This document shows, in pieces, positions 24,797 through 37,265 of a stretch of DNA of 64,000 bases. The notes beneath the pieces are model-generated. The model did no database searches and was not told the DNA's origin. It worked only from the letters and a program-made list of their open reading frames with translations. The stretch is from assembly GCF_963678635.1 (NCBI RefSeq), contig NC_087069.1:4354166-4418165 (forward strand). The letters run 5' to 3'. The stretch's first letter is position 1. Each line of letters starts with the position of its first letter. Position numbers and translations under genes: made by a program. Origin of the DNA: Symsagittifera roscoffensis. Taxonomy: Eukaryota > Xenacoelomorpha > Acoela > Convolutidae.

Positions 24797-26086
24797 CTAT
24801 TCTTCCTCCTTTTTCTTGCAACGAGGTGAAAGATTTTCAAGCACATAAAATATATACCTTGCCAGCATTTCCCGAACTGTTTTTGCAGTACTGGGTGAAG
24901 TTTTAACTACAAGATCATTGAGATCCCAGAATAAATTAACAATTTGGGTGACCACTTTTCGTCGTCATTGATGAGTTTTGGGAAACGTCGAGCTCAAAAC
25001 CGATAGCATTAAATGAGGTTCCCTCATTTTTCTCGATCCTTATTTTTTCCGTTTGCTTTTTCGCACCCATTTCCATAAAGTTCTGGAATCTTCTGGATTC
25101 GGCGCCACAGAACGAGTGTGACCTCTCTTGACCTCTTGTAGTGACCTCTAGAAAGGAGGGCTGGTCTTCAACTGACCCTTCGTCTTCCGATAGCTCCTCT
25201 ATCCTGGATTCTGTGATTCCGGGAAGCGCGGTACAAGATGACCTTCGGTTGAGCATGTGTAGCTTCAAGTCTGTCAACTTTCCATCAAAGTCCTGTGTTA
25301 AAAATAGTATTAAACACTCCAAACTTATTATCAAATTTTATTTGCAAATGGAGTGCTTGATCTGGTTTGCTACACAAAATGTCGAACTTATTTTCAAATG
25401 AAGAGATATACCAAAAAATTTCAAAAAATGATAATTTTGAGGCCCATATATGATTAAGGTCAGTTCAAAAACTTTTCATAACAGTAAATTATTGGTAAGA
25501 AGTTAGATTTTTATTGGTAAGATTTTGTTTTATAACCAATTTTTTGCTGTATGATGCTTTGTGGGTGAATGTGGAAACGAACATGATTTAATTATGTACA
25601 CCATATTCTATGGGCGTTTTTTCTTGCGGACATCGAGTTGTTTCGAAAATAAAATTCTTATGATGTGGGATTGTGTTTAACTTCTTCCCAAATATTTTTT
25701 TTTAAATTATGGTAGAAAAATAATGCCTTCTTTTTTTGACTTTTTTACTTTTCATAGATGGATGTCTACCTCCTTTTTAAATTTTCAGAAGGGGGGACAA
25801 ACACATATGTAAAAGAAAGAAGAGGGTGGGGGAGAGGGATGTTGTTTATTACGTAGTTCTTCCTGTTGAGTGACAGGAAGTGCCTGGAGGCCGACGGGTC
25901 TCCGATCAGACTGAACCGCTTCTCAGACAACTTGGCCAGTCCCTTCTCTTTCTTCGTCTTCTCCCACTTTATCTTCTCATCTCTCTTCTCCTGCAGACTT
26001 ACTGCTTTTGGTCTCACTATTTGAGGATGGGTGGGTGGTTGGCTGCTGATTACGAGCGATGGTTCTTCGTTTTCAATTGGCTCCAT
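24797..26086 (-). CDS. Unrecognised host gene, two or three exons
   Basis: Exon 1 runs 26086 to about 25853 and starts MEPIENEEPSLVISS. A pyrimidine-rich acceptor (TTTCGTTTAG) just upstream of the ATG suggests a 5' UTR intron. The donor is TAC|GTAATA. Exon 2 starts at 25292 after TTTTTAACACAG, in the same codon phase, so NRKNY joins DFDGKLTDLKL. The protein is charged and Ser/Glu-rich with no membrane segment or signal. Near 24955 the coding signal moves to another frame (VVTQIVNLFWDL, KTVREMLARY) and runs to a TAG at 24797. A 46-nt intron (GTTTTG..AAAAG) would join the frames, but an indel is also possible. I do not recognise the family. The GC and codon use are richer than in the neighbouring repeats, which supports a real gene. 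Confidence 0.6.
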
Positions 26087-26224
26087 TTTTGGTTCCTAAA
26101 CGAAACAAAAAATGAGTTCGCAATGTCATCAGCAGACTAGAGTATGTTCACACCAATTTCTTCTTTTTCACACTGTTTTCTTCTAATACACCGATTCGGT
26201 GGCTTTATACGATCAGATTACACA

Positions 26225-26920
26225 GTGCTGATTTAAATTATCCGGACAAAATAAACAAAACTTGAAACACGTCTTTCTCAAATTGAATTAAATTTAGACA
26301 AAAAGCAAGGGAACATAAGCTGCTTAGAATTTCATCAAAATTAATATGGTGTAATTTTTTCTTCGATATTCTCAACCAAAATTTTACCCCAAAAATGGTA
26401 GTTTGGCTTTTTTTATTTAATCAAGAATTGCGCTGAAACTACTTTGTTGATTGATGAGAAATATGAATCACAAGAAACCTCTTACACGGACCAACAAATT
26501 TCTAGAAGGGTTAAACCTCCGAAAACATGTACTTGAGAAAATATCTTTGCTTGATAGTAAAGAAACGTAATTTTGACTATACAAAACCAAATTTTTCTTA
26601 AAAACAAAATTTGAACAATTTACTCAATTTTTAGGAGGTTTCACCCCTTAGAACTTTGTTGGGCTATGTTATATATTTTTCATCAATTAACAAAGTTAAT
26701 TCGGCGTAATTCTTGATTAATTGAATAATGCAAAATGACCCATTTTTGGGGTAAAATTTTGATTGAGAATTTCGGAGAAAAAATGCACCATATTAATTCT
26801 GATAAAAATTTAAGCAACCTTTGTTCTCTTAAGTTTTTGTCTAATCAGAACGCAAAATGAGAAAAACGTCTAGGAAAATTCAAGTTTCTTTTGTTCCCTC
26901 CGGATAATGTAAATCAGCAC
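26225..26920. mobile_element. Foldback element with long inverted repeats (about 700 bp)
   Basis: The left arm begins GTGCTGATTTAAATTATCCG and the right arm ends with its approximate inverse, CCGGATAATGTAAATCAGCAC. Further matching pairs run inward for about 270 bp on each side, for example AAAATTTTACCCCAAAAATG with CATTTTTGGGGTAAAATTTT. Only a short centre is unpaired. It has no coding capacity. No convincing target duplication is visible. Confidence 0.8.
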
Positions 26921-26934
26921 CCGCATCTAGATCC

Positions 26935-27670
26935 AAGCGTTAATAATCGATTATATTATGATTTAATACATTATAATCGACTATTCTCGATTATTCTTAT
27001 CCATATTTCTAATTTATTTGTTCTGCAGAAAAATTAATTATGATTGACTATAATCATTTATAATACCTTGGTTTGCCCATTTGGTTTTCGACCTTCCACC
27101 TGAAGTGCTTATACTTCATGCTTTTTGTAGACGTTGTTTTATGTGAAAAATGCAAAAAAAATTTAAACAGTTTTCAAATCAATTCAAATTGATAACGTTT
27201 TTTTTTTTCATTTTTTTTTATTATAAATGTTTCAAGATGCACATTTCAAGTTTTTGACCACCAAAAGATCAGCACACTGCTTTTGTTGTCACGTTTCATA
27301 TAGAAGAGTTATATTTGTTCTACCGCGTGATTCTTTCAACTAATATGAAAGGATCTCAAAGAAAATTTTGCTTTGTGAAAAAACCTTGTGCTCAGGTGAA
27401 CTAAAGATTGACAAGACATTTCACTTTTAGAGATTTTTGACAGGAAAAAGTTTAATAATCTATTATAATAGATTATAATAGTTTATAAGAGAATATAAGG
27501 GACTATGCGATATTATAAGATATTATAAGAGGTTAAAATAGATTTTCGGAAAAATTATAATCAAATATGCAATTGATAAAAATTTATTAAAATTTCTCAA
27601 AAAATCTTATCATTTTATAATTATAATTATGATTAAAGTACAATTATAATTGTTATATAATCAATTATTT
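26935..27670. repeat. TTATAATC-type repeat cluster
   Basis: Two blocks (26935-27065 and 27440-27670) of irregular ATTATAATCGA / GATTATAATAG units, the same motif family as 16490-17010 and 63300-63580, separated by unrelated AT-rich sequence. Confidence 0.7.
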
Positions 27671-28730
27671 TCTCTTTCACTGAGTGCGGGCACTGTATTC
27701 GCTGAAAAAATTCTGAGGTTGCTTCAGTTAAACTGTTCGCCATCCGGTACTCGGTGTTAAGAAGTAAACTTCAGTCGCAAAATATAGCAAACCGTTTAAC
27801 TTGAGAGCAACCTTTGAATAGCAACTTTTAAGAGCAACTCAGTGAGATAATAAGAAACAACAAATATACTGCAACGTTATCTTAAGCAGAGAAAAAGCCC
27901 TTAATCTATGAAGATCCCGGTCAATGGATTGATGATTTGATATTTTGCCATGAAATGTATAGTCTAACATCTTAAATGTCGGAATACTGGACTAATTTTC
28001 AGTTGCAGACTTTCATGATTGTTTTTCCATTTGGTCACGACTTTTTTGACTTTTGAATGGACATTGCTCAAACCTCAATTCTGATCAAACTGCGGAATAC
28101 TTTATACCGAAAAAACCTTCAGAGATACTCGAGGGTTCCTTTAAAATAGGCTCCCGCACGCACCAAATTTTTAAAACAGATCTGAAATAGTTTGTGAAAT
28201 ATTTAAATAACGCTTAAATACTTTGAAGATTGGTTATTTCAGATCTGAAATTTAGTTTTTCTTGTGTAAAAGTCTCCCCCTCGAGACAACCCTGGATCCG
28301 CATCTGATTATGTTTTTTCGCATCAGTTAAAGCCACTAAAATCCAGCCTTTAATTGTTCTCAGAATTATCAAGTACTTTTCTTACACAAAAAAAACAAGC
28401 TTTTTTCTGAGCATACACAAATTTATACCCCCTCCATCTCTTTCACAAAAAAATCTCAGCCAATTTTACTCAAAGCATGTCTTCGACACTGGATATCAAG
28501 TCCGGCTTCAGATATTTATTGACAGTATAAATTTTAATTCCGTTATTGGACATAAGTAATACAAGTCGGCGAAAAATGGCGGTCGGCAAAAAAAATTGTA
28601 TAAGTCAATCAGGGTCGATACATGAGACGACAGGGGTCAATATAATAGTTGATCATGGTCAGTCTTTATCGACCAAGATCAATATAGGAAGCAACCAAAT
28701 TTAGGTGTAACAAAAGAGCAGACATTTGTC
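27670..28730. other. Intergenic stretch
   Basis: No supportable feature. A worn CCTGGATCCGCATCTG segment near 28291 may be a relic of a hAT-like MITE end. Confidence 0.45.
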
Positions 28731-28733
28731 GAT

Positions 28734-30400
28734 ATGACGTACATCAATTTTCAGACTGGAAAAGGCGACTGGAAAAGCTTCAAGGAGGAGATCCAGTCGA
28801 GCCTCTCTGAAGCAAAGTTTTCTCTGGGACTTAACCCTCAGGGTAGCCGCATCCTTATCCCCGCTGACCCTTCCATCCACCTCGCCCCGTCTCCTTCAGA
28901 GGAAATCTCCATTATTTTATCCGTTGTTTTAAGGAGTCCTAATACGACGATAAAATACCCCAAAACAAGTCAACGATACCAAAAGGCTTAACTTCCTCCA
29001 GACTTGCGATTATCGCATCCCTAAAATGATTCAGGCCTGTGTTAGGTATGCGCCCAACCCAATCTGTCTCGAAGTCCATCAGTTACCCACTAGCTATAGC
29101 TACACCAGTAAACAAGCAGTTTTCTTAAGCAAGAGCCCTTATGTCATACAAACAACGAAGCGCGAAATATACAAACTCCTATTATCAAGTTATCTCAATT
29201 TTCCAAATAGCATACTAAATAAGACATTGCGATTAGCAAATCTGCTGGATAACTTGTTCGAGATGGCCTGAGCACTTTTTATTTGATGAAGTTGGAATTT
29301 CGGACCACTTGCATTAATTTTTTAGTTTAACAGTTTCCTGTTTGACATTTTGTTCTCTCAATGGTGGAAAGCTTGAAAAACAAATATCTGTCTATACTTT
29401 TTGAAATTTTAAAACTTTCCAAACGAATAATTCAGAAAACAATTTATAGCTGACTGCATCCTATCACTTAATTGCCCAACAAGGGAAACTTTTAGAGCGC
29501 ATCCATACAGTTTTTACCAATCCTCGACCAAAAGACCAGCATCTACTTCGTTTCTGTCCATTTCACTCAACCACTGTGGAACTGTCAATCTTCGAGTTTT
29601 ACGCCTCATCACTTTTAATCAGAGTCGCCCTCATTTACGCACTGTCCCAGCTACACTAGTTCTTTCAAGGCTCTCACATGGCGTGTCATCCCTCACTCCT
29701 GAATTAATTCATGACACAATCGTGAGCTGCAGAGAGTCTAATCCTCCCGCTTAGTGAGTGTTTTAATGAAGGTCAAATCGACTTTTGTTTTGGCGAACAG
29801 TCATTTTCCCATAAAAAAGGTTAGCGTGAAGTTTCCTAGGGTTCGGTACTATCACCATTTTTTTTACCTTAATATTCTCAAGATGCCCCTCCACCCCTAA
29901 GAAAGGATCGCCTCACTTCATAAGCGAACGAGTTCCCCCCTTCTCCAAAAACTGAGATTTCGAGTGAGCATTAAATATATACCGGCATCTCTACGAAGGT
30001 TTTTGAATCTCGTTACCTACATGTTGAATCCTTCAAGGGATCAGTAATACTTTTTTCCTTATAACCATGACTTTATAAAGCATCTATTGATATTCAAAAT
30101 AATGCGCCTGATCCACTGAGAAAATTTCCCAAAAATTTGAGCGCTAACTTTCTTAACCCTACTCGCTGATTGCAAACAGTCCGATGAAAAAACCAGTTGC
30201 AGGATAGGAGTCCTGAAAGCCTTAGCAGGTCCAAGCTGAACAACAAGGAGACTTTAATTTCAATTCACAAAGCACTCATTGGAGCCATAACTGACAATTC
30301 TGCATGATCACACTATTCGAAAAATCACCTACAGCTTACTAAAAGCTAGCGCTGGTCAGTACTTGTTGAAAAATACTACCCAAGTACGCAGTGAATTTTG
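28734..30400 (+). pseudogene. LINE (jockey/CR1-like) ORF2 remnant, copy 1
   Basis: The first segment, open for 85 codons at 28734-28988, contains INFQTGKGDWKSFKEEI, which resembles the linker between endonuclease and RT in jockey-type LINEs. A worn QHGFRP-like region follows near 29540-29600. Near 30200 comes the CRIGVLKALAG segment, typical of the RT C-terminal thumb. Stops and frameshifts are frequent. The same landmarks recur about 2.05 kb downstream in copy 2. Confidence 0.65.
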
Positions 30401-30479
30401 AAGTTTGAAACGTCAAAAAAACCAGAATTTCTTAGCCTCTCATTTTTATCTCCAAAAACGGCCTCAACAAATTTTCGCA

Positions 30480-32420
30480 CTCAACTTCGTTTATTTCAAT
30501 TTTCTCAAAAGAATTACTAACCATCGGCTCAGCGAAAAACCAATCTTTGAAAGTAAAAACTGAGACGAAGTCGCTTTCTTTGCTATAAGATACTTCAAAC
30601 CAGCTTTCAGTTTAAACCACAAAGCAGTAAACAATTTCCATGACAAAATTACTTTCGCTAACGTTATCTTTATGCCTCCCCACAAAATTGACCCTTCAGA
30701 ACAAGCGTCTCCAGTTGTACCCGCAGTAAGATTTCTCAACTCTTTAGCCCGCTTTTGTTTTTTAGATTGAGAGCTTTCCTTCCCAAAGACACAACCTGCT
30801 CACTTGCACGGCCAGACCTCAGAACTTTCAACAGACCTCAGAACTCTTACCTGTTTTCCTCAGAAAAACTGTGACGAATTAACAGGGTTAGTTTCGCCAG
30901 AAGATTTTGAAGTACTTAGCATTAAATTTGGTTGCCATAGTAGCATTTCTGCAAAAAAAATGGCAAGAATTCTACTAACTATCTCATCCTTACGCATTCT
31001 GAAACTTTTGTCAGTGAAACTTTAGGTTTGTTTGTTTGATTTTCAACTTTGTCTTAGCTAAAAATCACTCATTTTTGACTTTACAAAATAAGTTTTCCAA
31101 ACCGTTTTAAAAGCATTCTGTCACTGAAATATTCTAGAAATTTAGAAAACCCAGAAACAAATGCAAGCATGTCTTTGTTATAGATCCAGTCCAAGTTGAC
31201 TCAGAGTCCATAACTTCTCTACTATTTATAGCTATATGAATTACCGACAGAGCCCTTACATCATACAAACCATTTTGTACAACGAGACGCAAATTATACA
31301 AATGCCTTTTTTCAATGAATCTAGTTTGAACCACAGTAGACTAAAGAGGCATTGCGATCAGCCAGGCTGCCCAGGATTCCAGTTCGTATTGCCTATTTTA
31401 TCATTTTGATAAACTTTGAACTCCCATACCCTAGACTTGCAATTACTCTTAATTTCAGCAGTTTGATGTCGGAGAACAGTTCATCAAAATAAAAAGTTTT
31501 TAGCTGTCAAACTTGTCATGTCACAAAAATATTTAAAGCATCATAAAATTTTTTTGTCCAGCTACTAAGTTTTTAGAGATGTTCATCCATACATCTTTTT
31601 CTAATCTTCTACCAAATGACCAGCATCAACTTGGTTCGCGTCCATTTAACTCTACAACTGCGTCATTGTCAGCACTCAGTTTTCGTGTCATAATTTTAAT
31701 CAGAGTCGCCCTCCATTACGCACTAACCTTGCTTTGCTACACTAGACCTTTTAAGGCCCTCGTTCGTCATGTTGTGAAATCTCACCTTAGTGAGCTTTTT
31801 TATGGCACACCCCTTCAAAGATTCCTACTCCACTGGCTAAGTGATTATTTCAATGAAAATATGTCGCCATGTGTTTCGGCGAACATCCATACCCCATTTG
31901 GAAAAGTTCACCATGGAGCTTCTCGGAGTACGGAGGCTTCGTGTTTTTGTTTCGTTTTCAAAACTCTGGATATCTTGGACAAAAAAATATATCAAGCAAG
32001 CATCACATTCAAAAAAAGTTGAGCTTCCCTAAACTCTATTTTGAAACACGTAAACTATTTTGTGCGTCATCTAAAAGATCAGTAACTTTTTTTTAATTCT
32101 AGAGCAAAGATTTTAGAAAATTAATTGTGTATTTTTAAACAGTATTTTTTTCCCGCTGAGCGCAACTCAAACTTTTAAGCATTACTTCAACCCTACTTTA
32201 GGTATTTTCTGTCATTGGAGACAGTCCGATGATACAGCCAGATGCAGGATAGGAGTCCTGAAAACTTTAGCAGGATCAAACTAGGTTCAAACCAACGAGA
32301 CCCTATTTCAAATTTTAAAGCGTCAATAAGAGCCATATTTGACTACGCTTCCCGTGCATGATCAAGCGGCTCAATAAATCATCTAGAGACCATTGAAATT
32401 AACTGATTGTCGGCATTAGC
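30480..32420 (+). pseudogene. LINE (jockey/CR1-like) ORF2 remnant, copy 2
   Basis: The RT part is best preserved. DQHQLGSRPFNSTT (about 31618-31660) stands for the usual GFRP..ST motif. WLSDYFNENMS and a GKVHHGAS segment (about 31830-31930) are where PQGS is expected. GCAGGATAGGAGTCCTGAAA (32244-32263) is identical to copy 1. Before the RT, 30800-31020 is open and may be linker. The YADD box was not found. Copies 1 and 2 are in the same orientation and about equally decayed. Confidence 0.65.
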
Positions 32421-33218
32421 GTCCTTAACTTTTAAATTCCCCTACTCAATTGCTCAGTGAAAATGATTTCTTGTATAAAAAATCTAAATTAAACATAATT
32501 TCTTAGCCTTTTAATTTTTCTTCTATCTCATCTGCTTTTTTCTAACTGCTCTTCTTTTTCCTCGTCCAATTTAAAATGCTCCATATACAATACTACCGAA
32601 GTTAATAATAACTTCTGTTTTTTTCCCAATACAATTTTGATGAAAAGTTGCGAAGTGAATATCCTTAAATGTGGTCATTTCATCAACAAACTCTGCAAAA
32701 GTTTGACAGGAAACAACATAATTGAATCATAGGAGTAAAAAAAATCTCTGATTGAACATTTGCAAAAAATAAGTCTTGAAGCAACTTCCAGCAAACAGAT
32801 TAAATAATTGAAATCACCAAATTAAGCTCCTATGAAACAAAGAAAAAAATAGCAATTATCAGCCTTTGGTCTTGAAAATATTGCAAAAATTTCAAGAGTT
32901 TTTTATATTTCCTTGTTTCCGTTTTAAAATTTCTATAATTTTATCAAAAATTGCCTTACATCTACGGAAACTCAGTTGCCAAAGCCTTTCAATTGCCAAG
33001 GCCGACATATTTCTATTTTTTTTCGCAAATTAGGACTGAATTCTTAGTTGTTTTCAGTTTATTTTTAGCTGTTCGTGGATGCATCAATGAAAAAAAAAGT
33101 TTTTTTTTCCTTATTTTAATCAAAAATCGCCGTAATTCTAGGCAAATTTAGCTGTTCAATCCTCCTCTCAACTACTAACGGTTTTTAGCACAATTGTTAT
33201 GTTTTAGACTATTTTTGT
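32420..33218. other. AT-rich intergenic stretch
   Basis: Nothing supportable seen. Confidence 0.5.
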
Positions 33219-33254
33219 GAATTTTCTCTACTGTAACGACAGTAGAGAAAATTC
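33219..33254. repeat. Perfect 16-bp hairpin with 4-nt loop
   Basis: GAATTTTCTCTACTGT, then AACG, then ACAGTAGAGAAAATTC: a perfect 16-bp inverted repeat. No gene is adjacent. A short run of T/A follows, but no known terminator use applies in an animal genome. Confidence 0.9.
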
Positions 33255-33289
33255 AATAAAAGTTTGTAACGGTTTTCGAGTAAGTAATT

Positions 33290-33620
33290 ACCGTTCAGTG
33301 GTCACAATTCAAGGTTTTTGTTTTAAAGTTTGCGAACATCACATGAAACGTTTTCTGTGAAGATGCTTTATAATATGCTTGGAAGAAAATAGATGTACGA
33401 TGCTTGCAATAGTCTAAGTTTGTCATTTCTTTGGTGTGCTTTTGTATTTCATGCAGAGTTTTCAGTTTCATTTCATCGATATAATTTTGTTGCATTCTTT
33501 GGTCTCCCATTCTTTGTATGATTCTGCATCAGTCTAGTAGCTTTATTTCTTCGTCCTGTTGGTCAGTGGCCAGATTTCAAGGTTCTGTTTCAAAGTTTGC
33601 GAATCTCAAATTGGTTTTAA
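33290..33620. repeat. Diverged direct repeat
   Basis: CAGTGGTCACAATTCAAGG... at about 33296 and CAGTGGCCAGATTTCAAGG... at about 33565 begin units that share about 40 bp, through AAAGTTTGCGAA. Confidence 0.6.
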
Positions 33621-36600
33621 TTACTGTTTTTTTTTTTACTGGTTTCAAGTGTTTACTGCTTTTTTTTGGTATTTCAAGTTAAGGTATTTAGAAACTTACG
33701 ATTTTTAATTGGCAATTTCAAAAATTGACAAAGTTCCTACGTTGATTATAGCTCTGGATTCTTGAAGCATCAAATTTAGAGCGGTTGATGAGAGTTTGCA
33801 GGGAGGTATGTTTGCTGAGTTAAACTATAGAGTTTCCTGCCCGAAATATTTTGCTGTTGAAATGTACCACCTGTTTGCGAGTCAAAATGAAAATTAAATA
33901 ACACTTTTCTGATCGATTTTTCATACCAATTAATTCAGTTGCTTTGTTTGATGTTTTGGACTAGATCACAAAAAAATCTGATTTTTAGTAATAATTTCAA
34001 CACAATTGTTATTTGAAGTATTAAATATCATGAACAAATTTAAAAAAAAACTTTTGATTTGAAAAAATGATTTTTTTTCGAAAATTATCCGTTTCGTTAT
34101 CAACAAATGTACCGAGCGATAGTAAATCCATCTCGGTTTTTATTTGTCACAAACTTAACGAAGGTCTGGGAAAATTACAATTTGATAACTCATCATGAGT
34201 ATCTTCCAAGCAACTAATTGCAACTTAAAATAACGTCTGCTGATCAAGATTGATTTTGTATTGGAGCCAATTATCAATTTTTTGCGTACTCATTGCTTAA
34301 TGTAGCAAATAAACTTGTTGGATTTTTTCAACACCTATTTTCAAGTTGTTACTGTTTTCTTTTCACCTACACCTTTGAAAGCCCTAAACACCCACCCCTT
34401 ATGAAGTACCGAATTTTTGGATCATATATTCATCGATCCGGTTTTGTCACCAAATAATCTTTTTGGTTGCTGTGGGTTCTTATCTTGGCCATTGCCCGAT
34501 GAAATTTTAAAGCTCTAATGCACAACAAAAGTAACAAAAATTCATGGACGCCGTGAGAAAAATGATGTCGAATTAAAAGTACTGTTAAATGTTTTCGTTT
34601 TTATGCTAGCTGCCTGGAACGCTTTTTTTTGCAAGCTCACCGAGCCCCAACAATTTTTGTTCGCATTTTTGGAAAACTTGATTTCAATTTTTTTGATATT
34701 TGCTTCAAAACGGGTTTTTAAACTGACAAGTGGTGTTTTGGTGCATCGGTAGTGATTGGGCCCAGCGATCATGTGATTGCGGGTTCAATTTGCACCTGCG
34801 CTGCAATTTACAAGGTGAGCTTTCGTAAGATAAACATACGTTAGTTATAGTCTTCAATTAATATCTCTGGGTTAGGCCAGTGACTGGACAGATCAAAAAC
34901 AGTTTGCCTTGTTTTAGCGTTCGAGCCGTTAGAAAAAGAAGACAATTTTTTAGACTTATGTTATGCAAGTCAACTTGTACGCGATAAATTTCTCTTGTAG
35001 GTGATGAGTATGATGAAAAAAGTATCCGGATGATATGGACAAAAAAATGTTTCACGGTTCCAATGGGAAAAAAATTACGGTTCCAATCGTTAGATTTAAT
35101 GCAGGTTTCCAAACTTTCTCAATGTCATTTTTTTTTCAAAAGTCAAAAAAATTACCTGGAGCGCTTTAGTTTCTGTTTGGGAAGTTAATAACAATTGATT
35201 GCAAGTTAGTGACTGCGAAGTAAGGTCGTGATTTTTAAGCGTTGTCAGTTTGGATAATTAATTGCTTTTGCGAGTCGTTCTAAAATATGATAAATGCGTC
35301 AAAAAGTCGATCTTCAGACAATCAAATGAAATAAAAACTACAATGCTGAAGCAGTTTTCAGTAAGAAGTAATTTTCAGTGAGAGTTTATCAGATTTGAAA
35401 AAGGGGATTTAATGGATGTCTTTTATAAGCTGAACGTCAAATCGTATATTAAGACGAAGAAATCTGGGCTGTAAAAAGACTGACACCCGAACCCGGTATC
35501 GATTTGTTATCCAGTTTGTCCAGGTAGTCGAAATAAAGCTTTTCAGTTTTCATATCGAATTATGGAATTTTTTCAAGTTTTTTACTGAATAAAAATTGAC
35601 AGGTAAATGATATACAGACAATTTTTTTTAATTAAATTTTTTCGGCTTTTTAATTTTATACAACTTGAACCATGAATATTTTTTTATAAAATGGGCCAAG
35701 AAAGTGGGAAATAATGTCTGAAATTGAACAGGATGTTGTGTCAAATTAGGAAAAAGAGCTGTATAATTTGGGACGAAATTGGAAATAAGCTGGGAAATGG
35801 AAATTTGGGAATTAATTGAAATGGTAGCAGAAAATAATTCCACAACATTAGGGAATTCCGTTATCTATTTGAAATTTATCATTGAATTATTTAACACGAA
35901 TGATTACAATTTGTCAAGTAAGCGCAATTCTAGGAATTTTTTGCCAGAGGATAACTTTTCCTCAAACAAGTGAAAACTAAATTATAAAAATTTGAGCCTC
36001 TAATGAAGGCTGGGTGTTTATTCTCCGTCTGTTGTTTTATGGAAAATTATCCTTCGGCTGAAAAGTATCCTAGACGCAGCTACGTGATCATATTACAGTG
36101 CTGAAAGCTGAAAAAAATTGAACTGCTGAAAAATTTGAAAAAATCAACACGAAGCGAGATCCGAATCACTAACAATTTCAAGAAAGCATGTCAAAAAGGT
36201 GCATTTCTCCTCACTTCTGGTCTGGGCCACGATTTTTTTTAGAAAAGTGCCCTAATTTCGGTTATTTCTATCTAACCTTTTTTGATGGTCAAGCCATAAT
36301 TTTTCGACAAAGCCTCCGACGCATGATTAAAGAGCATCCCTCCCCACCCAAATTTTGTATCTTCGTTCAAATTTGAAGATAGGAAACGCATCGGAACTTT
36401 CAGCCTTCAAAAGTCTCTGGTTCCTTATCGCTCTACGACCTGAAGCAAATTTTTCCAGCTTGCCAGTGGCTGTGACCAGAGCCGAACTAATCATACTCGT
36501 CGAAAAAGGTTCTCAGAGCGTATTCAATTTTAAAAATGTGTCAGGATTTTTGAATGTTTCATTGGATCTTTCTTATATATCCATAAAAATTGTGTCTTGG

Positions 36601-36690
36601 ATGAAAAAAAAAACCAAAAAATTGGTTGGAAACTTTTATAAACACTTGATTTCTCAAAGAAATTTATTTTAAAAATTCCTGATTTGCAAC
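33620..36690. other. AT-rich intergenic stretch
   Basis: No gene or clear repeat found. The segment 36188-36672 has slightly higher complexity, but I cannot support an exon there. Confidence 0.45.
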
Positions 36691-37265
36691 TTACTGCAAG
36701 TTGTGATGCGCCTTGTATTTTACAAAATTTAATGTTTCACTGAAGTTTTTTGGGGAAAAAAAACTTTGAAACTTCCAATGTTGATAAAAAGTAGCCCAAT
36801 TCGTTCTAAGTTTCATTCATATAATTGACTCTCGGAGAATAAGTATTAGACGAAGTAATTGATTTAACTTTTTCGGCCGAAATTAGATAAGATGAAAAAA
36901 GAGGGTGTAATTTATCTGAAATTACCCTATGAGATAACGAGGCAGTCTCATCTTATCTGGTGCGGCCAGTAACAACGAGTGAAAAGAAAACATTATCAAT
37001 TAATGAATCTAATACAACAAAATTATCGTCATATACTCCCAGTACACAAAGTTTTCATACTATACTAATCACCCGGCCTTTTTATGTTAATCAAAGACCT
37101 GCAAGAAAAATTCATCCACGCCTTAAACTGACATGTATTTCATCATACACTACAGTCATCCAGCAATTTCAGACTTATCACCACTACTACCAAATTATTG
37201 AAACATCACAAAAATCAAACATAAAAACAATAAGATTAATCATCGTTACCTTTGCTATAATCAAG
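36690..37265 (+). repeat. Old LTR plus leader fragment, relative of the large element (first part)
   Basis: The end of the LTR region is recognisable by TTTTTCGGCCGAAATTAG, CCCTATGAGATAACG and CTCATCTTATCTGGTGCGGCC, which correspond to CCGGCCGAAA, CTCTATGAGTTAACC and ACTCATCTGGTGCGACC at 41537-41632. It continues into leader-like sequence that is matched at 38345-38700. A family A element interrupts it at 37266; the remainder resumes at 37842-37925. Confidence 0.65.

Noticed and set aside
36188-36672. Two open frames at 36.2-36.7 kb
   Set aside because: Somewhat higher complexity but no recognisable domain, splice sites or homologous partner.
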